Positions 12,640 through 22,787 of a stretch of DNA of 64,000 bases are shown here, one piece after another. Made by a program: the position numbers and the translations under genes. Within the stretch, counting starts at the first letter, position 1. Every line of letters begins with the position of its first letter. The DNA comes from Diphasiastrum complanatum (Eukaryota > Streptophyta > Lycopodiopsida > Lycopodiales > Lycopodiaceae): NCBI GenBank assembly GCA_029204225.1, contig CM055101.1, positions 59,442,094-59,506,093 on the forward strand, in the 5' to 3' direction. The notes under the pieces were generated by a model. It was not told the origin of the DNA. It did not search any database and was given only the letters and a program-made list of their open reading frames with translations.

Positions 12640-13200
12640 TTGTTTTTTCTTGCATGGATAAAGTGCCCCCCCCGCTGGGGCTTTAGAGCACGGCCCGCGC
12701 GTGGGAGTGGTTTGGCCCCGGTGCCCCCCCGCGGCTGACGCGTGTCAGCCGCGCGGTGCCAGTAAAAAATCAACGGGCGCGAGATTTTGCCGGGCGGCGC
12801 CAGGGCGGGCGGGCACCGGGCAGGCCAACAACAGCAGGTCGGGGCGCCCGGGCAGCGGGCCAGGTGGCGCCAGCACCCTGCCGGGAGCTGGGGCAACGGG
12901 CCAGGTGGCGGCAGCGCCTTGTCAAGAGCCGGGGCAGCGGACGGTGGTGCCGTGAAGCCGCAGGTGGCGTCGGGCAGCGTTCCTCTCACACACAGTTTTG
13001 AGACTATGGGGAGTTTGTCTATATATCCCCTCCCCGTAGTCTTACATGAATGCTTATGGGACAAAGATTGGCTGCCTGGACATGTGGCGTCCGGGCAGCC
13101 AAATTTCAGAAAAAATAAAAAATAAAACTTGTGGTCAGGAGGGCACAGGGGCCAAGGGGCCACCATGCTTGCTAGATGCGACCCCCCCCCCCCCTTTTGC
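12640..13200. other. GC-rich block, possibly an LTR of Gypsy F
   Basis: This stretch is far richer in G and C than anything else in the window and has long open frames on both strands that match no family I know; they follow from composition. A minus-strand TATA-like word (GATATATAGA, near 13016-13026) and the position just upstream of Gypsy F gag suggest an LTR or leader, but no matching second copy is in view. A poly-C run lies at about 13180-13194. Confidence 0.4.
12847..12952. repeat. GC-rich minisatellite, about 42-bp unit, 2.5 copies
   Basis: Three successive starts of GGGGCAACGGGCCAGGTGGCG-like units can be aligned at about 12848, 12890 and 12932; the first two are followed by GGCAGCGCC or CCAGCACC and a CCGGGAGCT/TCAAGAGCC end. 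The third copy is shortened. It lies inside the GC-rich block. Confidence 0.6.
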
Positions 13201-13269
13201 CCTTTCCTCTCGCGATTAATCTCGAGGCCAGAACTCCGTGTGCAGACCTCCTCCTGCATCACGACCATC

Positions 13270-13473
<204 letters not shown>

Positions 13474-13499
13474 TGGGTTTCTTTCCTTGCCTAACCTGA

Positions 13500-13969
13500 A
13501 TCCAAGATCTAGTCAATCTAGCATCAAAGAGACGGAGTTAGTTGTCACGCGTAGGTTCGTTCCCATGAGAGCAAATACCAAAGAAAGCATGAGAAATGGA
13601 GGAAAAGAGAGAAAGAGCAAGGACATTCATCAATCCATTTCTAAAGAGAACCAGTCTGCTTTATTGAAATGAGGAAATGAACATGAGGAACAACTCGAGT
13701 TGGTCCCTTTTTATAGTAGAGACGAGGACCCTGGCCTCTGAATCCTATTGGTCCAGTCTTGCCTCTCTTTCTATTCAATTTTAAAAAAGTGTGGGAACCA
13801 TCAAAATTGGAGGGAAACCCAACTTTATTCACTAACTTGACATTTAGGCCCTGCGACATTAAAAGTCCCACAAAAAGGCCTAAAGTCCTTTTATTAACAT
13901 TCTAATTAATCAAATAACTATGTGATCATTGGGCTGGACTTACACACATAGGGTACCAAATCCCTCTCA
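13500..13969 (-). mobile_element. 3' LTR of Gypsy copy B
   Basis: On the minus strand it starts TGAGAGGGATTTGGTACC and contains GTGTGTAAGTCCAGCCCAATG, which aligns with GTGTATAAGCCCATGGCCCAATG in the LTRs of copies A and C. A TATA-type word CTATAAAAAGGG (13705-13715) and a downstream TTTCAATAAAGC poly(A)-type signal follow at the expected spacing. The far end is approximate. Confidence 0.6.
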
Positions 13970-14068
13970 CTTATTAACTAGGGTTAGGGTTGCCTTGGGA
14001 TCTGAAAACCCTCCAACAGTATCCTCCACCAAAACTGGTGGTGGTCCCACGACACCTGCAATATGCAG

Positions 14069-17022
14069 TTATTGGGGACTTTTATTGGCTTCGCGCCGAA
14101 TCTTAATTAAATGATACTGCACCTTCTCCATAAAGTCAAGGCGTGCAGTATTGAAATCCATATTATGCGGCAGGAAACAACGGTGGGCTCCGGCAATCCA
14201 CTTGGAAGTTGTCCATGAGGTGAAGCGGGATTCCCAAGAGCCTCCCATCATAGCCACACGGAAATACAGTTGAGCAATCGGCAGCTGATCTTTGATTTGC
14301 TCTGAGGCCATCGGCTATTTGGATCAAATGCCAGGGTAGGAAGGCAATCATCCCATTTGGTTGCCACTGACGCCAACAGAGTTAGATCTTTTGCAAACAT
14401 TGCCAATTGTCGCACTATTGGATCCGAAGAGTGGACATACTCTCTCTGATATGCTTGTAAGGCCTGGTGGAAATCCACTGAAATATTCCAGTTGTAAGCC
14501 TGGTGGATGATTGGCCAAGTGGGCGTATGAATGGTGATTTTATCTATAGCCAATCCCAAATCTTTCCATTTTTGTCTTTGCGGCATTGGCACATAATAAG
14601 GATCTATCCGCAACTGGCGAGGGCTGGCGACGTAACTCCTAATTGATTCCGGAGTTTTCTCAAAAACTGTGATTCTCCATGCCGGCTGCTCTCCCAATGC
14701 AGGTATTTTGTCCAATTCTTTGCAGGCCTCGATCTCGGAGGTCTTAAATTTGAGAACCCATCCACCACGCGAGGACTCATGTGGATGCTGCTTTAAGAAG
14801 GTCTGGATCTGGTCCTCGACGCTGATGGGCCTTCTGAATAAATGGCCTGTCCTTGATGAGGATGGACCCGCTTGTACTGTCGGTATAGTTGGCGGTTGAT
14901 CTGCTAGATCTGAAGCTCCCCCCTAGTCCATGCTCGAATCATCCCCTGTATCCATCTGTACAGCTTCTTGGCGTGAAGGGGAAAATTGCGGCATGACCGG
15001 GACGAGGATTTGTGGTCCGGCTTCCAACACTCGAACGGCGGCTTTTTCATTGGCGTTGATGGTCTCTTTTGCCTTTTCCAACTCGGTTGAAGCTGCTCCT
15101 TTGAACCTATCAAAGCGGCCTTGGAATCCCTGAAGGGCCACTTTGTATGTTTCCACTTTCTTGAACAAATATGCAATCTCTGTCGGTGTGACCGGATGAT
15201 CGGGTATTTGTGTTTGCAGATACGCATCACGCTCAAGGGTGGTCGCATCCAATTTTCCTTGAAGCCGTGTGCGATCTTGTTCGGCCATTTGTAATTGCCC
15301 CTTCAGCAACTGCACCTGTTGCTTGGCATCTTGCACTATCTTATCTACCTGATCCTGTGCGGTTGTTAGGGCATTTTGCAGGGAGCTGATGTAGGTTTCC
15401 AAGCGATCAGCTTGTTGTTGGGCCAATGTCTTTTCGCTTTCAGCCTTTTCTTCATGTTGCTTGGCTATCTTCACCTCTCGATCCAGCTGGACAATTTTTT
15501 GGCTGATAGAGTGTTTTCAGATCCTAAAACAAAGATCCTCTGTTCCATTTCCTTTTTTGTATCCAGCATAGACTGGATCACTTGCCCAAGGCTTGAAACT
15601 AACCCGAGAGCATCACCAGAATCGACAGTCATGGAGGTGGCAGCAGTAGGAGACCCTGATGGTACTGTCCATGGTAGGCGTGGAATAGGTGCCAAAGTCT
15701 CTTCTTCTTAAAAAATATCCTCATCTTCAAACCCTTCAGGCACCATGGCGTCAAGCTGCTTTGGTGACTTGACAACTGTGTCGACCCGAAGTGTGGCTAG
15801 GCTACCTTGTGTGGGTGGTTGCTAACTGGCATCTTTGACACCAACAGTAGCTTCATGGATATGCCCGAATCCTCTTCCAAGGGATTGGGGTTCAAAGGGT
15901 GCTAGGCTCTGGGCATTTCAAAGATTTCGGTCGCCCCAAGAGGGTCGGAATCATCGAACATATCCATGAAGAACTGTGTGTTGGGTGAGGTTGCTTCGGT
16001 GTGCGGGGTTGAGGCGGCCTGGGCAGCTGTGATGGGAATGGTAGGCCCAATGGTCACAGACTGTCCTTGTATGGGAGTAGAGACGAGGGGAATGAGAAGT
16101 TCAGTGCGAACAATAGCAGGGGGTGGAAGCGCAACTGACGAGGTATGCATAGTACGACGTCGTGACGCGGAAGGCGAGTCAGAAATTACGATCTCGCTGC
16201 ATGGACAACGACGACTATGAGAACTTGAGGCCTTGTGAGATAACTCGGTTGGTGCTTCTTTGTAAATCGAAAGCACAGAATCCAGGTGGAAGCCATGGAT
16301 TCTATTTTTTGAGTGAGAAGCGGCTAAGAGGGACAATAGAGAGCCAGCGGCGAACTGCTGCTTTGTATTGGCCTTAATAGCTTGCTTGAGCTCACCAGAA
16401 ACAGTCTTGAACCAGTTATATGGTTCAAGACGGGCTTGGGCCAACTCAACAATTGGGCAGTGGCGTGGATGGAAGGCTCGATGACGGCTTCCAGAAGGTA
16501 ACCATCATTAGTCCAATGAAGATCGTTGGTGAAGTCAATGTATGGCTTGATGGCCTGTTTGGCGTGCTTGTGATTGGGTGAGGCGTGCATACCAGATGAG
16601 ATTCCTATAGCTGCAAGTGCGGCCTCAGTGACGCGCACCTTGTGTGTGGCTCCTTGGAAGGTGATGTAAAACTTGGATTTCTCTTCCTTCCACGTACTGA
16701 AGGCAAGAGTGATGAAATCCATATTGATGCGTCCCAAAAAGGCTCTCTCATGAATACCCGTAGAGGCTCCGCAAGGGTCATCCACTGAGTGACCATGCTT
16801 GTGCTAGGAAGAATCATGATGTCCGTTGCAGCGCGGAGACTGGAAAGTATCGGTAGAAGACATGATGATCAGAAAGGAATTATAACCACGTGAGAATGTA
16901 TCAGAAGGCAATGCAGAAAATTTGGAAGGCTTTGGTCGCAAGAAAATTCGCAAGAGCTTCACTAGCACAAGTGAGGAATGAATCGAATTCAGCCAACTTA
17001 TAGGTGAATTTGGTGGGTCCAT
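14069..17022 (-). mobile_element. ORF3 of Gypsy copy B, coiled-coil protein region
   Basis: The fullest view of the extra ORF. Regions from N- to C-terminal side: a globular part near 16785-16330 (RINMDFITLAFSTWKEEKSK, then VRVTEAALAAIGI); a Ser/Thr/Pro-rich linker near 16230-15900; a long coiled coil near 15690-14930 with heptads such as QLLKGQLQMAEQDRTRLQGK; and a C-terminal globular part near 14715-14070 (QLRIDPYYVPMPQRQKW, ATKWDDCLPTLAFDPN). Copies A and C have the same coiled-coil and C-terminal parts. Extra 3' ORFs are known in Athila/Tat and some other plant LTR lineages, but I do not recognise this protein family. No signal peptide or membrane segment is obvious. Confidence 0.65.
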
Positions 17023-17119
17023 TACACTGAATAGTAGTTGGGCTGATCAGTTCTGAACAAAAATTTGCAGGCATGTACAGTACTGTAAAGATAGGCTATA
17101 AAAATCTCGACGAAGGTTT

Positions 17120-18937
17120 CTAGGGATCTGACTCTCCCAATGAAATATTGATCTTGCTAGACAAAATATTTATGAGTAATTCTGTATGCGGTGCTTCTGG
17201 TTCCGTCATCTTGAAGGGTTCTTCGTGATGATGTAATTGATCATTCATATCCGTACGTAAATTTCTTGAAGGCTGCAATGCTGAAGACCGAACTTCAGCT
17301 GTTACTTTAGCAGCTTCAAGTTCCTCTTCTTCTTGCAGATGCTTAATCCACTGTCTCATATCCTGATATCTTCGTTTTTCTGCATTAAGATTTAAATAAA
17401 CTTCCGATGCTGTTGGTGTATCGTTCAATGGTATAAAATCAGCAGGTACTGAATCCACTACTGGTTCTTTTTGCTTTTGTGCTCTGGTGACCACCATCAA
17501 GGGTGCACTTGGTTTATTATGAGCTACCGATCCTTGCTTGATTGTTATCAAATTTACAGGTGCTGTAGTTGGTGGTGGCTTCGGTCTTGCTGGGCAGTCT
17601 TTATAGCAATGCCCATATCCACCGTCACGACAGAATGATACAAATTTTTCTCTATTTGGGCATTCTGCAACTCTGTGATTTTCTCCACATGCAAAGCATC
17701 CAAGTGGTGCTCTGGCCCAATTTCTCGAGGCTTGTTGTTGAGCGGCAGCATAAATGGCATACTGTTCTGAAGATCCACCTTCCTGATCATTACCATAGCT
17801 CCATTGCTCAGCACTTCCGTAAGGTTCTGGTTCCATCAAATTGGCAGGAGGGGCAGAGTACTTTGGTGAGGCAGGCAAGGCTAGACGCTCCGGGTATCCA
17901 AGAGTAGATTGTCGTAGTCTTGCTGCTGGATTGCCTCCATACTTTGGATCTCGATATCCTATCTGGGCATACCATTGCTGAATCATTCAAGGGTTGAAGT
18001 TGCAAAAGGCAGTCTCACGGTCAGGTGAATTACACAGATGGCAAACACTGATTTCCATTCGTTTTTTCAATTGAGGACACTCATTCACTGTGTGATTTCC
18101 TATACAAATAGAACACCAGACATTTTCCCTGATAGGAAAAGTCTTTGCAAACTTCTCAGGTTCCTTGTTCGCTTCTCCATGGAAATTTTCCAATGCTTTG
18201 ATCTTCTCATCAAATTGCAACTGAAACTTTTCCATCTATTTTTGCTTGGTCTTCCCAAGTTTCTCGAACTCATTGAGCATCATTTCTGCAGTAGCATTGA
18301 CATTCGTTGATGCAATAGTGGTGGATGTCGTAGTAGTCTACCCTGCTGTATAAGACAACATTCTGACATTCGGCTCATCATCTGAATCTTCATCCTCCTC
18401 CTGAATTGCATCATCCATCGCATTTTGCAAAAGTGCGTACTCATTATGACGTTTCAGTTCACGTCGGATCCGTTTAGGTAGACTTGACAAAAACCACATA
18501 ATCATGGCATTTTCATTAATCAGCTCAGGCTCACATTCAGATCTAAGACGTTTCACCCTTTCGATGTAATCTCAAACCATTTCCCGCTTTCCCATTTTAA
18601 TTTTACTTAAAAGTAGGAAAGGGTCTTCCATAAACTTCCGTGGTTTGAACCGTGTGATAAGGGCTCGTTTAACAAACTCTCAATCTGTACGCTCAGTTTC
18701 ATCTTGGTTATAGTACCAATCTTGTGTTGCGTCTGTTAAGGCCATAGGAAATAGCTTAAGTTTATCTTGAGGATAAATCTCACCATAGACCTCACAGGAT
18801 TCAGCATAGATTTGAAGAAATCGAACTGGATCTGTTAGTCCATTATATTTGGGTAGATCCAATCGGGGTGCTCTTCTAACAATAATTGGATTGACCTCCT
18901 GTGGAGCACCTCCAAGAGCAGCTCCAGGGACAGCCAT
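17120..18937 (-). mobile_element. gag region of Gypsy copy B with zinc-knuckle series
   Basis: The gag begins with a conserved core (RRAPRLDLPKYNGLTDPVRFL, then YGEIYPQDKLKLFPMALTDA), shared with copies C and D. After an acidic linker it shows a series of knuckle-like motifs: CSICIGNHTVNEC, a CHLCNSPD...C motif, CFACGENHRVAEC, and a last GGYGHCYKDC unit. Most have three rather than four residues before the His. The C-terminal tail has a Glu-rich helix and the conserved NDQLHHHEEPFKM ending seen also in copy C. Few breaks. Confidence 0.75.
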
Positions 18938-19164
18938 TTAGATCAAATTGATAATGTGATTGGATATAGATTTTTCCAAAAACTATCTCAGATTAGATCT
19001 GCTAGCTCTATTCCACTTTTCAAGAATCTGATTCTATATGATGAAAAACTACCCAAAATTCGATCAATCCATACTTCTCAAAAATGATAATTCTCTCAGA
19101 GTCCAATTCAGAATATATCAGATCTGATCCAAATTTTGACAGAGACTTGATCTGGAAAATCAAA

Positions 19165-19800
19165 AACTAGAAATAGGACTGGCGAAGGTTATCTAGGCGA
19201 AGGTTCAACAGTGCTATTTTGGGATAAAAACTCTCTGAACACAGTTTTGACAATTTCTTGGAAAATAACCTTCGTCGATTTCTCAGATGGAAGATCTGAA
19301 ATAGATAAAACTATGGACAACCGGACGAAGGTTTCTGACACAAGAAAATATAGTTTTTTTGATCTGGCGAGGGTAAAAATCAAGTTTTTTTTTGTGATCT
19401 GATCATGATAAATCTTCGCCGAACTCAAAAATAGTATTTTTATATAAATAAAATGTTCTGAAAACTCGACGAAGGTTCTGGCGAAGGATCAAGAGTAATA
19501 CTGGTAATTTTGCAAAAAAGTGACTTTTTTGGCAAAAATATGACAACTGATCCTCTAGAAACCTTTTTATTTTGGGTATTATTCTTTGTAGTAGATAGAT
19601 CTGAATCACATTTAAGCACAATGAATTGGGCGAAGGTTCTTTTTCTGTTTTTTTTAGGATTTTGATATTTTTGGTGTTTTTTGGTGGTTTTTCTGATGTT
19701 TCTTGAAATCTGCTCGGAATTAATCTTCGCCCTTGAAACTGAAGGTTCTGTAAACAAAACCAAAGGTGTCTGCAACTCGGCGAAGGTTTCCTAAAAGAGG
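19165..19800. repeat. dispersed GGCGAAGGTT word series in the copy B leader
   Basis: The decamer GGCGAAGGTT or its one-base variants occurs at 19181, 19196, 19324, 19468, 19480, 19629 and 19779 on the plus strand, a looser form at 19366, and reverse-complement forms at 19267 and near 19410 and 19725. Spacing is irregular. The rest of the leader is AT-rich and non-coding. The inverted copies could pair in RNA. Confidence 0.6.
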
Positions 19801-19830
19801 GTAAAAAGTTTTGGGCTCTGATAACGCTTT

Positions 19831-20768
19831 TTGCCTCTTTTTGACCAATTTTGACAGATTTGACCAATTTTTGTTATTTTCTCTGATATCTCAGATCCAA
19901 ATGGATCTTAAGATTAGTGATTTGAAAAGCTTTCCCTGTTTAATAATCAGATTAGATTTCAAACAAGCAAATCCACTCAAAATCTAGCAAAATCAATCCC
20001 AAACTATCCCTACAATGCAGTTTTAACACTATTCATGCCACGACAAGATGCCTAATGCAAAGCTAACCATCAGCCAAACATGCTGCAAACTGAAAAATAT
20101 TCATTGGAATTGGCAGGTGGTAGAGGTACTCATATTTTTGTTGAAGGTATTCAACAACTTATATTGAATTACTTCCTCGTTAACTCCATTCACTTCCAAT
20201 GCAATTGGTTTGATAGAGAGAGTTGGTTTAACTCTATGTAATGTCTTAAATAAAGTTCCATCCTCTCATTTGACATATTGGGATAAAAAACTACCATGAG
20301 TTCTATGGGCCTATTGGATTTTGGAGAAAGTAACAATTGAATGGAATATTCTTTTACTTATCCTATGGAATGAATCCCATACTACCTATTCAAATTCAAA
20401 CCCCACTTAGTAGATACATTAATAAAAAAGAGCTACAAAAGAAGAAAGCTTAACACTGAAGTTTAATACTTTAGAAATATCACAAAAAAAAACAAGAGTA
20501 GATAATCCATATTCAAGATAAAAGAAAGAAACTCTTTGATGATATATTGAAGCGAGTCTAAAAAGAAAGGATGTATGCACTAGGCTTATGAGAGTCTTTT
20601 CATAAAATTCACTTGAAAGTCACACACACGTTGGATTAGACCTTATAAAGTGATTGAGATATTCGACAATGGGTAGTATATCTTCAAGAAAATCTACTTG
20701 ACGCTTGGAGCAATGGATCTAGGATGAAAAAGTATTACGAATAATGCTCTACAACATTGAACTTGAAA

Positions 20769-20818
<50 letters not shown>

Positions 20819-20847
20819 TGTAAATAGCCTTTGTTGTTAAGGTAATA

Positions 20848-20890
<43 letters not shown>

Positions 20891-22710
20891 GAGAGAGAGA
20901 GAGAGAGAGCTCTCATACCAATTTATTAACAAATGCTAAACACAACGAAGCATCTAATTTCCAATAAAACCTTTTCATTGACCATTCATCCAAAAATCAT
21001 TGGACCTATGAAACACTTATTCAAACGTTAAAATTATCAATATCAAGTCGGACCCAACCTTTATGGTCACATCATTTATTGGCTCCATCCCTTACAAAAA
21101 CCTCCATTTTCTATTTATCTCATTGTTGATGTAGCCTTGGCCTTGGTTTCTTGATTTTTTATCTTCCTTCTAAGTTTGTATCCTTTTGTAAGTGCGCAGA
21201 TGGGACCCTTGGACACCTTTTCTTCTTAAGAGAATTTTATCTTTGGCTAATTCCTTGATGGAACCTTTTCACTCTGTGTTTTGTGTGTTTGATATTTAAT
21301 GATGTGTGCATAATGATATCATGTTTAATGTTCATTTATGTTTGCACATCTCCAAGCTTTTGTTTATGTGGCATATTTGGCTATGCAATAATTATATGAT
21401 CTTTTGGGATTTAAGACCTCTCTTTACTATGAGACCTTACATAGATATGCTATATATGTTGCTTTACTTTTCTTGCATTATGGGTTTTGATAATGACTTG
21501 TTTACTAGGCTTCTCTTGTTAGCCTGATTTTTCATAACTTGTTTGATTGTTGTTTGCAAAACATTAATTTGCGACTACCCAACATAGCTGCAAGACATTA
21601 ATTTGAGACTACCTAAGATGTCACTTGTAGATAGATGAAGCTCCTCAAACTTGTTTTCATGTATATTCTGTGCAACTAATCTAGTTGCAGACTGCAGTTC
21701 CATGATTCCATCTAATAGAAGTAACTCACAATGATGATACAACAAAAGAAAGTGCTGAAAATGCATAGAATGCTCATCAAAGTAAATGTCATGGTGTTGT
21801 TTGCTAACTGCGTGCATGCATAAGTGATAACGTGATAAGTAATGTCCTTCTTTCTTCCTAGTCAAGATAACTTTAGCAAAAGGATTGAACGACGGCTTAT
21901 ATAGCAGTGGACACTGCACAGTGGATGCCAATGGGGCTGACACGCCATAGTTTCGAGCAGGCTGGAAAGGACAGGCAGTTGTTCTGCTCTCGATCTTTTG
22001 TATCAGTATCTCTGTTAGAAGCTGATTGCAGCTTTCAATAGACACGTTCTTTGATCTCTAACAATATAGAAATGATCTGGACAACGTAGGATCAAGTTTG
22101 AAGAGTCAGGACAGAGGTTGGCTCTTTCTCGTGAGCAATTACTTTCGAAATTAAGGCCTGGATGTATAAAAAATCAGAAATGCAGACATCGATGCAATGT
22201 CGGTGATATAGAGATCTAGAGACTAGAGGCAGTCTGCAGAGTCCAGATGCCAGACTTTAGAGCAATGACATAGCGTTGGAACGTTGGAAATTGGGATATG
22301 TATTATGAGCATGACCACCCGCAGGAACTTAAAAGCCTGAGCAAGACGGTTGTAATAGCTAGTGTGGGTTGTACCTGGTACCGTTCTATTAAAGCACACA
22401 CACCTCTCCTTCAAGAACCTTGAATGCTGTCACGCGTCTAGCCGTACGTAATACTTTGATAGCGTGTCTGTCACCGTGAAGGAGTGACGTTTTCTGAACA
22501 TTCAGTGGCTAGCTGGTCACCTTCTAATTTAATTTTTCAGCAGGGCGCTCCTTGCATGAGATTAAGGGCGTACGGGTAAACAGAACGGCGTTTTTGTAGA
22601 ATCGTGCATCGATCGATCTGACTCTTGAAGCCAGCTCCTCCCTGAGAACTCAGGCTGCAGGCAACTCCACAAGTTGCAATTGGTGGAATGAAGCGTTTCG
22701 GTTTGACTCG
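19831..22710. other. AT-rich unique region upstream of the PDF1-like gene
   Basis: I see no gene, LTR or pol-like coding here, only a compound microsatellite at 20.8 kb. One minus-strand frame (21575-22045, 156 codons) has no recognisable motif. Near-matches to the epidermal L1-box TAAATGYA occur at 21758 (AAAATGCA), 21783 (TAAATGTC) and about 22170 (GAAATGCA), none exact. It is likely the distal promoter of the gene at 22788 plus ordinary intergenic DNA. Confidence 0.55.
20773..20909. repeat. compound microsatellite (CA)n-(TA)n-(GA)n
   Basis: An AC run at 20773-20813, a TA run at 20851-20886 and a GA run at 20891-20909, separated by short unique spacers. All three are pure or nearly pure dinucleotide runs. 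Confidence 0.95.
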
Positions 22711-22714
22711 CATG

Positions 22715-22728
22715 CAAATATATATATC
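22715..22728 (+). promoter_or_regulatory. TATA box of the PDF1-like gene
   Basis: CAAATATATATATC lies 60-73 bases upstream of the ATG at 22788. A start of transcription about 30 bases downstream would give a 5' leader of roughly 40 bases, which is reasonable. The word CATGCAAATA overlaps its start. The assignment rests on position and sequence only. Confidence 0.5.
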
Positions 22729-22787
22729 CTGGATCACTCAACTTAAACATTGCGATTCTTGGAGCAGTTTGCTCACAGCTGAGTGTA

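Larger units (their letters stand above)
13480..19830 (-). mobile_element. Gypsy (Athila/Tat-like) copy B: LTR, ORF3, gag, leader
   Basis: A minus-strand fossil. From high to low coordinate: a leader of about 870 bp (19810-18938) with many GGCGAAGGTT words; gag (18937-17120); the extra ORF3 (17022-14069); a 3' LTR ending at 13969. No pol is seen between gag and ORF3, so like copy A it may be a non-autonomous type relying on a relative. A word resembling a primer-binding site (complement of GGCTCTGATAAC) lies near 19811-19822 and may mark the 5' LTR boundary. Reading frames are longer than in copy A; there are only a few breaks. Confidence 0.7.

Noticed and set aside
12636-13268. 210-codon minus-strand frame in the GC-rich block
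   Set aside because: High GC removes stop codons on both strands; low-complexity Pro/Ala/Gly text without a domain.
13979-13995. TAGGGTTAGGGTTG, telomere-like
   Set aside because: Only two units and not the plant TTTAGGG heptamer; chance.
21575-22045. 156-codon minus-strand frame upstream of the PDF1-like gene
   Set aside because: No recognisable motif or promoter; could be chance. Not excluded as a small gene, but I cannot support it.
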